Of a DNA stretch of 60,000 nucleotides, positions 25,801 through 38,420 are shown piece after piece. Position 1 is the stretch's first letter; each line of letters opens with the position of its first letter. The position numbers and the translations under genes were made by a program. Under the pieces are notes generated by a model. It searched no databases, was not told the origin of the DNA, and was given only the letters and a program-made list of their open reading frames with translations. Source of the DNA: Hydractinia symbiolongicarpus (Eukaryota > Cnidaria > Hydrozoa > Anthoathecata > Hydractiniidae); contig NC_079877.1 in assembly GCF_029227915.1 (NCBI RefSeq), positions 23,773,851-23,833,850 of the forward strand, in the 5' to 3' direction.

Positions 25801-28800
25801 GCAGGTTTTACTGTTGTTGATGTTGTTGTAGCTGATTTTGTGGTTGTTTTTGTTATTGCTGTTGTTGGTGGTGGTGGTCGTGCTCGTGGTGTTGTTGTTA
25901 TTGTTGTTGTTGTCGTTGTTGTTGTCGTTGTTGTTGTTGTAGTTGTGGATTTCGTTGCAGGTGTCGATGACTGAATGATAGGTGCTTCTGTTGATAAGGT
26001 AACGGACGCTAAACGCATACACTTACATCTGACGTTATTTCATTGATACATCCCTTTTAAATTAAAACAAACTTTACCTGTGCATGTAGAACCTTCTTTA
26101 GCAGGTTTGTAGAAACCAAGCTTGCATTCGCATTTATATGCGCCTTGAGTATTGATACATACTTCGTTTGTTCTACAAACATTTGAAGTGACGCATTCGT
26201 TGAGATCTGAAGAATTAAATGTCACAAGTAAGTATTAGAAACAAGTGTAAACATAACTAAAATAATATATCCGTTGTAATAACTACCTAAACAAGCAGTT
26301 CCCTCTTTGATTGACCTCTTCACTCCATTACCAAGAAAACCTGGTTTACACGAACAGATTCCTATTGAACAGATGGCATTCATGTCGCAAGGATTTGTTG
26401 AACAGTTTCCATGTGCTAAAGGAAGCTTCATTTTTTCATTTATGAAGAACATGACTAGACATGGTGAGGGGTCTTTTTTATAAGATCAAGAGTTGCATTG
26501 CGAAAAATACCAGATAATAAAAAGTGAATTAAAAAATATTGGGTAAGAGTCGTTCTTGCCACAACGAAGTAACTAACAATAGCCTGGTTTAAACGAAATG
26601 GGGATCGCAACAAATTCATTTTTTCTAGAAAATAATTACAAATGAAAATTACATAGAAGGCTTTTTTCGACGGCATTAGCACTCCCATGGATTCGTGACA
26701 AAAAACCTTACAAACAATAAGTGCAGATTTAACTGTACGAGATAGCGCCTTACTTGGTGATATTCCTATACTCAGACATCAATTCTTTGTACGACAAAGA
26801 GTTTGTCAGAAGCGCTCGACCTGGCATGCAGCATAGGGTTTCCCGAAACAAAAATGTGCAAACAGCTTTCTTAAAAAAGGAGTGCCTGTCCCGCTTGGCT
26901 GCTTTGAGCTGCATTATTGATTTAGAACCCAGTAAAAAAATCTATTTTTTTATAATTTTTACGATGTCTTTTGTTAATTTTTTTTTTTTTTTTTTACCTA
27001 CCACGTTTTTTCCATCATTAACATGCCGCCATTTTTTTATATTAATGTCTTGATTATCTGCATAAACGAAGACGAAGGTTTAAACGAAGGTTTATTAAAA
27101 AACCAACTTATATTATACTTTTAATATCGTGCTTTCGACCATTAATCATGAGTAAGAAAGGGTAAGGTGAAATTTTGTTGCCTAAACCAAACACTCATAC
27201 TTTGCTTAGCGGGTATGACTGAAAACCAGAATAATTCGTCAAAATAAATATTAGAAGAGTAAGACGATGGGTTTATGTTTTATCGAGTTATTCCGTCGCA
27301 AAAAAGAAGAAGTAAAACATGAGATTAATAATTTTATTAATGAAGCGCTTTAGTGCTATTGAGCGTTTGTGATCTTTAGCTTTTAAATTTCGAAATTTTA
27401 ATTTTTGTTTATTTTTCTAAACTTCCTGGAAAGTTTATATACAAAATAATTAGTAAATTATCAGGTACTTTTTTTAATATTTATTATGCTGAAAAACATT
27501 TTCAGGATAAAATAGAAAGGCAAACGCAAACGCAGGCTTCGCTATGTATGATTTTAACTAAACCCGTTTTGCATAATATACGTACCATTACAGCCAGTGG
27601 CGACGTTGAAAGCTAAGAATCCATTGCCGACAAATCCAGCCTTGCATGTACAACCAACTCTGTGATGATTATGCTCGCATACCGAATTTGCATCGCACCT
27701 TGTTGAAGTTGATGTACAAGAAACTAAAATTAATGTAAAGGAAACGTAATTTCCAAATACCTGCCAAATTTTTCATATAATGTAAGTTAAGTAATCAAAA
27801 ACACCTACCTTTTTGAAATCGTCATAACATAAAAAGTCAATTATTCGGAAGCGAAAGCTATTCTTAAGGTTACCTTGAGGATAGGCCATATAACTTCCAA
27901 TCCACAGAGAATCCAACGCATAATCGCCGCTAAAACCCTTTCTTGTAACAACAAAGCGAACCTGCAACAAAAACGGTTTATCTGATATTATCTACAATAT
28001 GTTTATTTAAAGTTCTGCTGCGGTAATTGTTGTGCTGCAATTTTTTTCGCTTCTCTTTTTTTGTTCCGAGCATAAAAATCGCATGAAGCCACATCATTGT
28101 TAGGATTAACCTATATTTTACAAAACATGTCATAATAAAGAATTACTTCCTACCATTTTTATCCTAGTAAAGTATCTTAGCAAAGAGGTCATTATAATAA
28201 AGAATTACCCCCTACTATTTTTATAATAGTCAGGAAGTAACTTCAGTATTTTATCTTAGTAACACCTTAGACAACAATACTTTCCAATATTTTTACCTTT
28301 AATAAGAAAGCATTGCTAGCATTATGTGCAGCTTAAAACGCAGATTCAATTATTGTATTAGATCATGGATTTTAATACTAATAAGTAGATATTCAGCAAG
28401 GTAAAATCCGATATCTGTAATTATTCAGTCGTGCTTGTGATATTCGACGACGCGCAGCGAGTCAAATATCAACAAAGCGAGACTGAATAATTACGATATC
28501 CGACTTTACCGCCTGAATATCTGTTTTACCATGCACTATTGGAAGGGAATGAGAACTTTTCCATATTTTATTTTGTTTTGTTTTTGTCTTTTTCGTTATT
28601 CTTGTTTCTTGTTATTCTAAAACATTCGCGCTTCAGTTATTTTCAGTTCTTCATCTGATTTATTATCTTTTGTGCACTACTATCGAGAACAATAAAAGAT
28701 GGAGTGTGATATAATACATCCTTTGTTCGATAACGTTTTTATTTTAATTAGTTTTAACTCTCCATCTGATTGACTGCATATAATTTTATAAAGGAACTAT

Positions 28801-31800
28801 ATATATAAACAAAATTAAAGTGCCGGAGAAACCGTCGAATATCGCGAGCAGATATTCGATATCGGATATCTGCTGACTCTGGGCTAACGACTGCACGAAT
28901 ATCCAAAAATATTCCGTCAGACGTGCCTGTGGTGCATAATAAAAGCGGATATTTATTTTTAAAATTATTATTAGAAAGTCGCTTATTCCTTGCTCTAATC
29001 TCCATAATCTATAGAATCGCGTGCTTTTGAGGAACGGCTCAAAAGATTTAAAATTTTAAGGTTTTTCATGAATTTATCAACCTGTTTATTTCAAAAGACT
29101 TGGGTAACTTTTATACAGCTTTAGGAATAACGCAAATTTTGTTCCCATGTGATTTCTAGTTTTCCACGTGAGAATAAAACCACGAACGTCACCAATCGCT
29201 TCCAAGTTATTTGGTCTTAAAGTTACAACTGCATTGTAATTTCCTCATCCATATATTATTACCAAATAATACCAATTCTATTGTCTGTCTGTCATGCAAT
29301 CATCTATTTCATCGCATGCAACAACTCCAAACAATCAGAAATGGTTATTAAAATCACTTCAGTTAGGTATAATTAAAGAAGACAACAAACCTTAAATATA
29401 CCGTTTCCATTACCCTTTTTTGGGTTAAAAAACTTTGTCACTTTTTCCCACTTTTCTGATGATGATGCAGCGATGCTAAATGTTTCCAACACTTCCTGTG
29501 TTGCAGACACTATTCGTAACTCTATTCATGTAAAAATATTATTATTATTAAACACAGCATGTATGACATCCACGCGTGTTAATAACCTAAACATACCACT
29601 TATAAAGAATTCGATGAATATTCATACTACTATATTAGAGCAAGCTTGCCTGTTCGTACTTTGTTAACTTCGAAAGTGAGTTCTTCGCCCAGAGTGACAA
29701 AAACTGTAACAGACACACCGTGCACTGAAGTAGACCCGAACCGATTTTAGTCCTCTTCAAGTCTCATATAAACAGTCTCTTATTTTTAAAACAAAATATT
29801 ATAATTAAGTATTTTTTCCCTACCGAGATTACCAAGTTGTGTTCCGAAAGCATGCATCCAAAAAGAAATTCTAAACTCTTTCCATCCATGTCTGCCATCA
29901 ATTAGTCTGCTTTCAAATATGGCTTCATTACCTTGTTCTGAAGCTTCGTAATATACATAGTAATCTCCCTCTGAAATAAAAATGGATTCGTAATATACAA
30001 TATTTCCTAAACTATGCATAATAAAAGTTTTTGACAATATTTTCTGGAAGCAATAAATATTTGACATTTTTTTTCTGTTCTGTTTTGTCTTTCGTGAAAA
30101 AAAATTTGTAATTTCCGTCTGCCGGTGCATTCGAAAATCCAATATGGCGGTTTTTAACGGTACGATTGTTTTAGTACTACAATATTTTTTTACTTTGAGA
30201 TGTTTTACAGACAATGTTAGAATGCTAGTAGTTCTTCTCTTTTGACACCCTTCCAAAATTTTAAAAATAATAGCTATAAATTATTTTTATGAAAGTAGAA
30301 AAATGTTTTTGTTTTGAACCAATTTGTTAAAGACGTTCTTTTTAATAATTACCATATTTTTTTCCATGACAGTATACCTCAATTTAGATTTCCTGTATCG
30401 TCCATTTATACATTATATATAGAATCAAATTTGTTGTTTTCAAAGTCATTTTCTGAGTTTTTCTTATCGGATAACAGATAACTAAATTGTTTCGTTTTTT
30501 TTTTTGTCAAATTTCTTAATCTAATTCTTCACCAAAAAATCAATATGTTGATTTTCCTAAATTTTTCATTTTTGTATGTTTTTGTGATTATTGTCTTTGA
30601 TATATATTCGATTATTCTTTGTATTATGCTGTCAGGTTAATCAATATTGATACAGAAACAAGTTTAGATGTGCATATTGTTCAGAATGGATCCGTGGTTA
30701 TTTTCAACCATTTTAAGGGGAAATACATTTTTTGCTAAAAATTGCACATTTTTACAAAAAAGTTTCAACAATGTTTGAGCTATTGTATAGCTTACCATCT
30801 TCGAGGAAACACAAGTTAAGGGCTTAAAGTTTTTAGTGCCATAATTATGGTAAATCGTTCTGACTCATTTAATATTGTATCTTCTAGCTCTCCAAACAGG
30901 TTGGATTAACTATAAATTAAGAAACAGTAATAGCATGGTTTGACACACCTTAAAATGCAAAATAAAATAACGTTCCAAGACTTCCTTAAAGTTCAATATT
31001 AGTATAACTTAGCCAAAATTAGAATTTTCATTTCCAGTGGATATTGCTGAAAAAACTTGTCTAAGACAAACTTATCCATAGCAAGAAATAATTATAGGTA
31101 CAAATGTTACAAAGATAATCCGGGAAGATTATCCAGGGGAGAATTATACTGCCACCTTACATACTACATCTGTCTGATAGGGTGGTTAGCGTTGTTGTCC
31201 ACGATTTAAATGAGATTTACTTGAAAGCAAAAAGGCTAATGCGCTTCTATTGTAACCTTCCACAAAATATAATGTGACAATTATCACCCTTCCCTCATGT
31301 TGAAATAGGAAAAAGGAATGTATCAAGACCATGATTTGGGGTAGTCAAATGTTATTTTTTGGATCGTTGTAGAATTAATAAATGATATATTGGTACAGCG
31401 AATAAAGTACACATTATATCTGAGGGAAAGCATTGTTCCAACGAAATGATGTCATTTCTGATCCCAATGAGAACAATTGTATGTTAAAATAAGAAACTCT
31501 GACGTCAATAAAAATCTGACGTCTTTTTTGTATTCAGTGTACAAGTTTACCGAAATCAAGGTCAAAGAATTAGAAACACGTGAAAATTTGAAGTGTATTG
31601 TAAAATAAGAGAAAGGGTCTGATTTTGCCATGTCAATGACGTCATTTCTGATCCCTTTCACGTCATAAAATTGATTTTTCAATTGCAATGAATGCATATC
31701 AAGGCATATTAGCAGAGGCATGGAGAAGTTAGATATTTTATCCTGAGAGTGCTTGACGACCTCCTTCAGAATTACATTGACCAATAAAAGCCTAGGTGCA

Positions 31801-32516
31801 ATAGTATTAATATTCCTACCTGGTGCGGCTGAGGGTCCCGTGGAATTTGAAGGAGTTCCACCTTTGTTGCGACGAAATAAATTTGCCGGCGAAGAAATAA
31901 AACCACAAACATCGTCTTCAAAATCACATCGAAAAATTTCGGTAATGGGAACTATATAAGAAGAAAAATATTATCAACACAAAGTTCTTGAAATATGACA
32001 TTTAGTCATAGTCAAGATATGCAACCCCCACCGAAGCGAATTCGTTATATCTTGCAGAGTTGGGATGTGACATGGATATTTCTTTTGCGCAAATATTTTC
32101 CTCCAATGGCAAGAAATTGAGATAGAATAAGTATTAGAAATAATTGATGTTTTTTTTAAAAATTCTTGCATTATTATTATTTAAATATTTCATTTTATGT
32201 TTGGAGGAAAGCATTTTTTTTCCTATAAGGAGGAGGCTGCCTTAAAATAACACTAGATTCATTCGTATGATGTAACCTTTGGTATATATATTGTACTTTT
32301 CCTTCGTTGACTATACAGTAATTACGAATACACCCTTATATATAAACAAGTTGGAAATGTCCGATTATTATAGGTGCAGGAAAGTTTGAGCGCGGAAAAT
32401 AAAGTGCGCGAAATTTATAAGAATTAAAAAATAAAACACTCACCATCGCAATACACACAGTTTAAAACTGCAAATATAAACACCCAGTAAAAATGCGTAA
32501 GTCTAATCACAACCAT
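22742..32516 (-). CDS. Type I receptor-like protein: signal peptide, MAM, 3 EGF, mucin-like stalk, TM, Tyr-rich tail
   Basis: Complete gene model, all exon phases compatible. Exons: 32444-32516 (start, 24-residue leader MVVIRLTHFYWVFIFAVLNC...); 31820-31951 (CDFEDDVCGF...TPSNSTGPS, MAM start); 29824-29970 (DYYVYYEAS...FRISFWMHAFG); 29391-29521; 27874-27961 (GDYALDSLWIG, MAM end); 27586-27723, 26287-26415 and 26078-26206 (EGF-like, six cysteines each, the last with calcium-binding DLNEC and CINTQGAYKC); 25616-26008 (Thr-rich stalk); 24786-25110 (stalk end, helix TLVYIIVASVGGILVLIAMA, basic stop-transfer); 24219-24379 and 23988-24119 (cytoplasmic tail); 22742-22865 (last exon). About 665-675 residues. 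MAM and EGF domains mediate extracellular adhesion or ligand binding. The tail has pYxN-, YxxM- and Pro-rich motifs, suggesting phosphotyrosine signalling (inference). The MAM domain keeps only its first two cysteines. Uncertain: junction to the last exon. Confidence 0.75.
23022..23043 (+). repeat. Poly(C) tract
   Basis: A run of 14 or more C, then tt and 8 C, in an intron of the receptor gene. Prone to assembly error. Confidence 0.9.
24786..25110 (-). other. Receptor transmembrane exon
   Basis: Acceptor attttag, donor AA|gtaag (phase 2). Encodes a Ser/Pro/Lys juxtamembrane stretch, then a helix of about 22 hydrophobic residues with a small-residue motif ASVGG and stop-transfer VRIYWKNSK. 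The homologous helix in copy 1 differs at only a few positions. Confidence 0.75.
25616..26008 (-). other. Receptor mucin-like stalk exon (coding microsatellite)
   Basis: 131 codons, more than half threonine, with a TPRARPPPP patch and repeated TTTTxS/K motifs. This is a dense O-glycosylation stalk typical of extended cell-surface receptors. It is encoded partly by an interrupted (ACA/ACG)n run, so stalk length may vary between alleles. Acceptor is gcgtttag, 16 nt inside a longer open frame. Confidence 0.7.
28387..28522. repeat. Foldback (hairpin) element in receptor intron
   Basis: Left arm agatattcagcaaggtaaaa... and right arm ...tttaccgcctgaatatct are inverted repeats of about 45 bp with a few mismatches. 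An inner palindrome (gatattcgac...gtcaaatatc) sits in the loop. Absent from the equivalent site in copy 1 (near 8,300), so it is a later insertion. Related half-palindromes recur at 28,835-28,900, so a larger composite element may span 28,380-29,000. Confidence 0.6.
29971..31819. other. Receptor intron 2, no further gene seen
   Basis: Contains a short repeated phrase (gatgtcatttctgatcc near 31,450 and gacgtcatttctgatccc near 31,635) and TGACGTCA-like motifs at 31,502 and 31,636. No exon recognised. Confidence 0.4.
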
Positions 32517-33240
32517 TTTATAAATTTTCTAGCTAGTAAATGAAAAAAAAGGTAATTATGGTCACATTTAAATGAAAAATGGAGTGGGAAGCGTAAGTGA
32601 TTTTAATGTCAGTAATTACTTCATTTTTATAATGAATTGTATATAATTTTGAGACCATTACGTTCTGTGAAAACAACACCTTTGACGAGTTCACAATTAC
32701 GATTATAACTTCCGGTTACTAATAACACGCTGGTTATAATTTCAAAGAATTGACCATTTATCGAATATCGAAATTTAAAAATTTGACTACAGATCTTTGA
32801 TCTTAACATTTAAATTTGTTTAGGGTATTACCATCAACAAAATTTGAGCTGTAAAGACAAATGCTTTGCTGCAGGATATCGAAATATAGTATCCAAGAAC
32901 AGGTGCCCAGGTTCAAATAAACGCCCAAGTGCGAGTTAGCATCCATATTTGAAAATGTAGTATTGTTTTGTGAAAGAAGAGCATTGCACGGTAGAGATAG
33001 CTAGGCTTTCTACAAATATTTCAAATACGCGAATTTGAATTATTAAATTTGTCAAAACCACGTCAATGTTTGTTCCGCATTACTCCATTAGACGTTTATT
33101 TAAAAGTCTGTTAGAAAAAAAGAATTGTAAGAAAACACTGCCCTGCTAACCTCCGTGTCACACTTTTATTTTCATCCTCCCAAGAAATATAACCACTTTT
33201 TTAAGAAGGTTACCCCAATGTGTTGCAAACGTACGCGTAT
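32517..33240. other. Upstream region of the receptor gene
   Basis: Presumed 5' UTR and promoter of the minus-strand receptor. No clear TATA or initiator could be assigned. Nothing else recognised. Confidence 0.3.
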
Positions 33241-33250
33241 TTATTAGCAT

Positions 33251-33309
33251 TATCTCTCAAAAGAGACAGAGGAGGTAAAACATTACCTCCTCTGTCTCTT
33301 TTGAGAGAT
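33251..33309. repeat. Perfect 27-bp inverted repeat with 4-nt loop
   Basis: Arms 33,252-33,278 and 33,283-33,309 (atctctcaaaagagacagag... and its exact complement), loop aaca. Direct repeats TTAGCAT flank it at 33,244-33,250 and 33,309-33,315, as expected for an insertion with target duplication. Confidence 0.9.
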
Positions 33310-33499
33310 TAGCATCTTAAAACACATTTCAGAATTTTTGGTTTGCGTTCATTTTCACTCGTTAAATTACCTTGTTAAAAGCTATGTGGACAAATTTTGT
33401 ATTTCAACACAAAATTTTGTATTTTTGTGTTTTAGCGATATTAACAAGATGTTGCTAATAGATGACTTTCAATGTTTACATTTTCACGACATTCTTGCA

Positions 33500-33650
33500 C
33501 ATGCGCGAAAAGAATTAAAAACATCGACAGGACAAAAAATGCAGACCTTAGGTGAAGAAAGTCAAATTATGGTTAAAAACTTTTGTACTGTAGGCACTAG
33601 CATCTTTTCACTGATATATGATCTAAATCTAAACAGCATGCATACTATAT
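33500..33650 (+). repeat. Dispersed repeat, inverted partner at 35,262-35,400
   Basis: Shares ggttaaaaactttt...ttactgatatatg.tctaaatct.aac with the reverse complement of 35,262-35,335. The overlapping open frame (33,338-33,655) is probably repeat-derived rather than a gene. Confidence 0.5.
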
Positions 33651-34339
33651 CTTAATTTCAAGATCAAAAGCAGCCTCTAACTAAGAATGATGTGTGGAAT
33701 GGATTGGCCCACGACTTACCGCCCACATTACTTTGCCTGTCGATTTGCGTAAAAGGTCAGGGGATTATAAAGAAGACGCGTCACGATGAAAGTCGTCTAT
33801 TTGAGCTGTCTAATGGGCGTTAACCTTAAGTTTGCTAACTTTAAACTAGCGTCAACAATAACAACTAACCAAAAGTACTTGCATTCTGTGACACATAAGC
33901 TGGAAATAGCACTTGTCAACCACATAAAAACAAAGTAATTGGAAACAAACACGCGCAAGGAAATTTTAAGGCTATTTTAATTTATCACATTTCCGAGAGT
34001 AATTAGCTTAATTTGAATCACTACATTTTGTTAAGATAATATTCTGAACACTTATTGTGTCATGAAAGGATAACAGGCTAAATTAGATAAAGAAAACTTT
34101 GAAAATAAAGTGGACGTAAACTTTGAATGAATAAAAATTCTAAAAAAGTAAAATTACTTCATTACTTAATCAAACGGCCTGAAACAGATTAAATTTTTGG
34201 CTGAGACTTAACGTTGTGAACTAGTTTATTAGTTGCTTTTTGATTATTTATTTTTAATGGACTTAATTTCAAGTTGAGGTAGTGCACCTATCAAAATAAA
34301 ATTTTCGTTTTAATGCCTGTCTGGTTTATTGCGGAGCTA

Positions 34340-36870
34340 GCGAGCCCAGCGAGCGAAGCAAGCTGAACGCAAGCGAAGCTCATTCGCCATTTAAGCGAGC
34401 GAAAATATTTCTTACCAAGGAACATTTTTAAAAAGTTAGTCAGGTGTCCACTTATGACCTTTAGTCCAGTTCCGCTTATGACCTCCAGATTAAAAAAAAG
34501 TATTTTATCTACTGGCGTATTTCGAAGAAGGTATCTTTTGCGTACTATGTCTGAAGTGACTTTTCGGCGCGAAATGTGCAAATCAAAATCGGAAATCGAT
34601 TACGACGCTTAGAAAAGAAAAACTAGAAATTAAAAAAAAAGGTTGCGAAGCATTACGCAAGTTGCAAGCAGAATTGAAAATAGCCAATATATGTCCCTAG
34701 TGCTTTTTGTTTCTCTTTGATATAATACGGCGAAGTGCTAACATCACATAAAATGTAGATCACTACTTTTTGTGGCCATGACAACATAATTGAAATCACT
34801 GTTTTTTATTTGGAAAGTACAAATTGTATTTAAAAATTTTCCCAAGCTTGCCCTCATAATTATGGCTTTTTTGGCCAGTTGACACGATACTAATCTACCA
34901 TACTGAACACAAAAGTTACGAAAAACACATATTTAGTTAAGGTGCATTATGTGGTTTCACACTCTTAAAGGGTCATTCAAGAGTAGTTTTTACGTATCAT
35001 AACTTAGCTATACCACATTATTGTAAGCCCATGAAACACAATGCAAAAACATAAGGTTGTAAAGAAAATGATGAAGCCCTAAATTTTTTTTATCTTTTTT
35101 AAATATTTTTATATGTCCAAACATAATCTCCCAAAAACAATAATTACATTAACGGTTGCCACCATTATCAACAAAAGTCCAATTGGTCATTCGTGACTTC
35201 ACACGTCGTACATAAGCTCACTTCTTGAAAAACTTATTGCGTCGTTCGAGTGTTGATAAAATAGTTCAGATTTAGAACATATATCAGTAAAAAGACCCAA
35301 GTTGCAACAGTAAAAGTTTTTAACCACAAATGAGCAAATACCTTAAAGAATGAAGAGGTATATTTTCCCCTGTTAGTTTTGGATTGGTGACTTAAATTTA
35401 TTTTCACGATGCAAGAAGAAAGAAGCAACTTGAGTTTTAGGAAATATTTAAAAATTGTATAATAAAATTTAAAAAGAGAGAGTTTTGTTAATACTTTATG
35501 GATTGAATTTTTTTCTTCTGACTGTAGCTAGAGGTAGCTAGCTAATGATTCGATTGAAGGATGACAGCAAAAAATATTTTGCATGGTGGCCACAGGCACC
35601 AAAAAGTAATTTAGTTAGCTAGCTAGCTACAACAAACCAAGGAAAAAACGTAAATATGTCTTTCAAATCATCCATACTTTCGCTACTCACTTTTCTTCTG
35701 CTGTAAGAAAAGAATACCACAAACATGCCAATTCAAGCTGATAATTTGGTACCTTAAAATCTTCTTTTTAATGAAGCCATATATAACACGTTTTTGCGCA
35801 TTATAAACGTTAAAATTAATATAGTGTGCCTTCAAAAAAAAGGTACAAGCTTTCCAACTTGAAATATTAAGAGAAAAAGCATGCCAGCTAAGCCAATTAT
35901 CATCAGGACTTGGTATAAACTATGTATTTGTGTTAGGTCTGTAAAATGCACGATAATTCAATTTAGCCGATAGCCGTCTTCTGATTGATTGAGTGTACTT
36001 CCTAGTCTTTCGTTTCCGGCAAACGGAAAATCGGGAAATAACGGGGGGGGGGGACGAAAGACGGGGGGTAGGGGGGTACAAAGCCTATTTATTGGCATTT
36101 TTAGCTAACATTTATAACAGCTGCTCGGTCCAAAGTTATTTGTTCTATTGGAAAAAAAATAACCTACCTTTTCGTGAAAAAATATCAGTCATATTTCCCT
36201 AAGCTGATTTTTTATGATTTTTTTTCTCTCAAAATTCTGAGAATTTCAATAATTCTCTTGGCATACTTTGCGTAGCAAACGTGCTCCACAATTTCGCTTC
36301 GCAAAAAACGTAAACAATAAAAACTGCTGAGGAAAGTTATAACATTTTGTCATGCGTGAGCAGCAGAGGAAAACAAAAGAATATTAATAAAGTTTAGCAT
36401 TATTGCATGTTTTATTATGTCTCATTGAATTAAGTTTATAGAAAACAATCTGTGCTTTGAAAAGGGAAAGAGAGGGTTTGTAACGATATTACTTTTATTT
36501 TCTTAGGTGAAGAACTAATTCTCTTTTAATTTTCCTCTTATATAGCTAGCTAACGAATTTTCCCAACAAACTTACGAACCTGCTTTTTATTTCTCAACTT
36601 TAAATATGCTGGCTGTATAGATATGTTAAAAACTCTCTTTTCTTGAACCCTTTCTTTTTTTTGTTTAACTTAGTTTAGCGAACAGAACAATAGAATGTCA
36701 TTTTTACTGTATTGATTGCTGATAACTGTCAGCAGTCAACGCACGCAGGTTATTTTTGTTGTTGGCTTTATCTGATAAAAACGCATAAAAATCAAACTCA
36801 AAACGATGTTTATCCGTTATTTTGCAACTTTCGAATGTTTAATTTAGCAAATTCGAAGACGCTGCATTGC
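34340..36870. repeat. Dispersed repeat, interrupted second copy of the 5.8-7.1 kb element
   Basis: 34,340-34,610 and 36,300-36,870 match consecutive parts of 6,240-7,060. About 1.7 kb of unrelated DNA separates them, including the inverted partner of the 33.5 kb repeat at 35,262-35,400 and a G-rich run at 36,044. Confidence 0.5.
36044..36076 (+). other. G-run cluster, possible G-quadruplex
   Basis: Runs of 10, 6 and 6 G within 33 bp, separated by acgaaagac and ta. The long first run can supply two G-tracts, so the four-tract rule is met. Confidence 0.4.
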
Positions 36871-37562
36871 GGGTCAGTCCGTGTTCTTGATGTTGTTGTT
36901 GTTGTTAATATGATTAAAAATATGTTTTTCGATGTTTATCGCAAATAGCTCTGGGTACTAGAGTGATTATTCTTCAAACTTTTTAATAAGCGCTTAGTCG
37001 CCAAATAATCGTTTAGTCAATAAGAGAGCACAGAGTAAATAGTTCAAAAACCAAAAACATGGAAAACAGAAAGAAGCAACTGTAGGGGAAAACCTTAGGA
37101 ATTCTCTCAGTAGAGATTTTTTGCACTTACTGAAAGACGAATGCGTTTATAAGAGATTCAGGATTTTTATTAACTTGTAACGAACAGAAGTGCTCTGCAC
37201 ATTAACTCTCATTGTAAAAAAACCTGGAGACCAACTATTATTAAAAAGTAAAAAGAGAGCCCTAGGGACGAGGTTGCTTGGGGACTTCTAAATTCTTTAA
37301 AAAATTTCTTGATAGCACCGCCGAATATAATATTTCGCTTGCGAACATAGGGAACCTGTTCCCGCTCTGCAACACTTTATATATTGATTTTTTTAATTTT
37401 TTTATGTACTTCAGGCTGGATGTTGCGCACAAGTGGCATTGTTGTTTTTTGACGGACTTACCCCTCAAGTTGTTTATAGGATGCTGCTTAAAAAAAAGGG
37501 TAGTTTCTTTAATTCAAGTTTATTTTTGCACATTATCCAAATTTTAAGTAAACTCTCTTTTA
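36871..37562. other. Spacer, nothing recognised
   Basis: AT-rich. Short frames on both strands near 37,260-37,547 overlap each other and carry no recognisable domain. Confidence 0.4.
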
Positions 37563-38420
37563 AGTAAACTCTCTAATCCAGCAAAGTTTCAGATGATGTT
37601 TCTAGGTTGTCCACACAGTGATACTTTATCGCTAAGAATAAACAATAACTTCCTAATCGCATCGGAATCTGTAAAATTATTAGGCATTACCATTGATAGA
37701 TGTCTCACTTTTAATGAGCACATCTCTAATCTATGTAAAAAAGGAAATAGCAATGTCAGATGTCTTTACAGAATAAGACGATTCATTAGTTTTGAACAAT
37801 CAAAGTTATTGCGTAATTCTTTATCAATATTTACATATTGTCCCATTACATGGATGTATTGCAGTGCTGTGCAGTACAAATTAATCATTTCAACACACAA
37901 ACGTGCATTGAGAGCTGTAACAAGACTATCATTCCAGCTATAAGGACTTGTTGGTAAATTGTAACTGTGTGCAAATTTACGAACTGCACTTACGTAATCT
38001 GCATAGAGATTTATAAAACATTAACAGACTAAAATCCGTCATTTATGCAGTCTTTTTACCCTATAAGACGTATCAGTTACAATTTGCGCAGCAAAAATAG
38101 TCTACTTTTACCATCCACAAGTTCAACACGCTTTGGGACTAGATCATTTTTGTTTCGAAGTTCTTTGTTATGGAACTCTTTGCCTGACAGAGTGAAGAAT
38201 TCTCTCTCCATCAAGAGTTTTAAAAAAGAACTTATCTCACTTAGTCTTTCAGATCTTTGCACATGTAGGCTACATAAGTCGGCTATTCTCGTCTCTTATT
38301 TTTAATGTTAGGTATATCTTTGTGTTTTTTTGTTATTTATTTATTTACTTCAGTTGGTGTAAATTAGTATTTACCACTTACTATGTAAAACCAACTTTAA
38401 ATAAATAAAATAATAATAAT
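37563..38420 (+). mobile_element. 5'-truncated LINE (non-LTR retrotransposon) 3' end
   Basis: From SKLSNPAKFQMMFLG the + frame gives the typical reverse transcriptase C-terminal region: SVKLLGITIDRCLTFNEHIS, RCLYRIRRF, YCPITWMYCS, HKRALRAVTR. After a stop at 37,943 another frame (38,045-38,305) gives YNLRSKN, TRFGTRSFLF, LWNSLPDRVKNS and SFKKEL, the usual end of the protein. Frameshifts in between (HLRNLHRDL, then a stop) make it dead. It ends in a simple (AAATA/ATA)n tail at 38,393-38,420. CR1/Jockey-like by appearance. Confidence 0.85.

Noticed and set aside
33338-33655. 105-residue plus-strand gene
   Set aside because: Its 3' half is a dispersed repeat also found inverted at 35.3 kb. No leader or domain.
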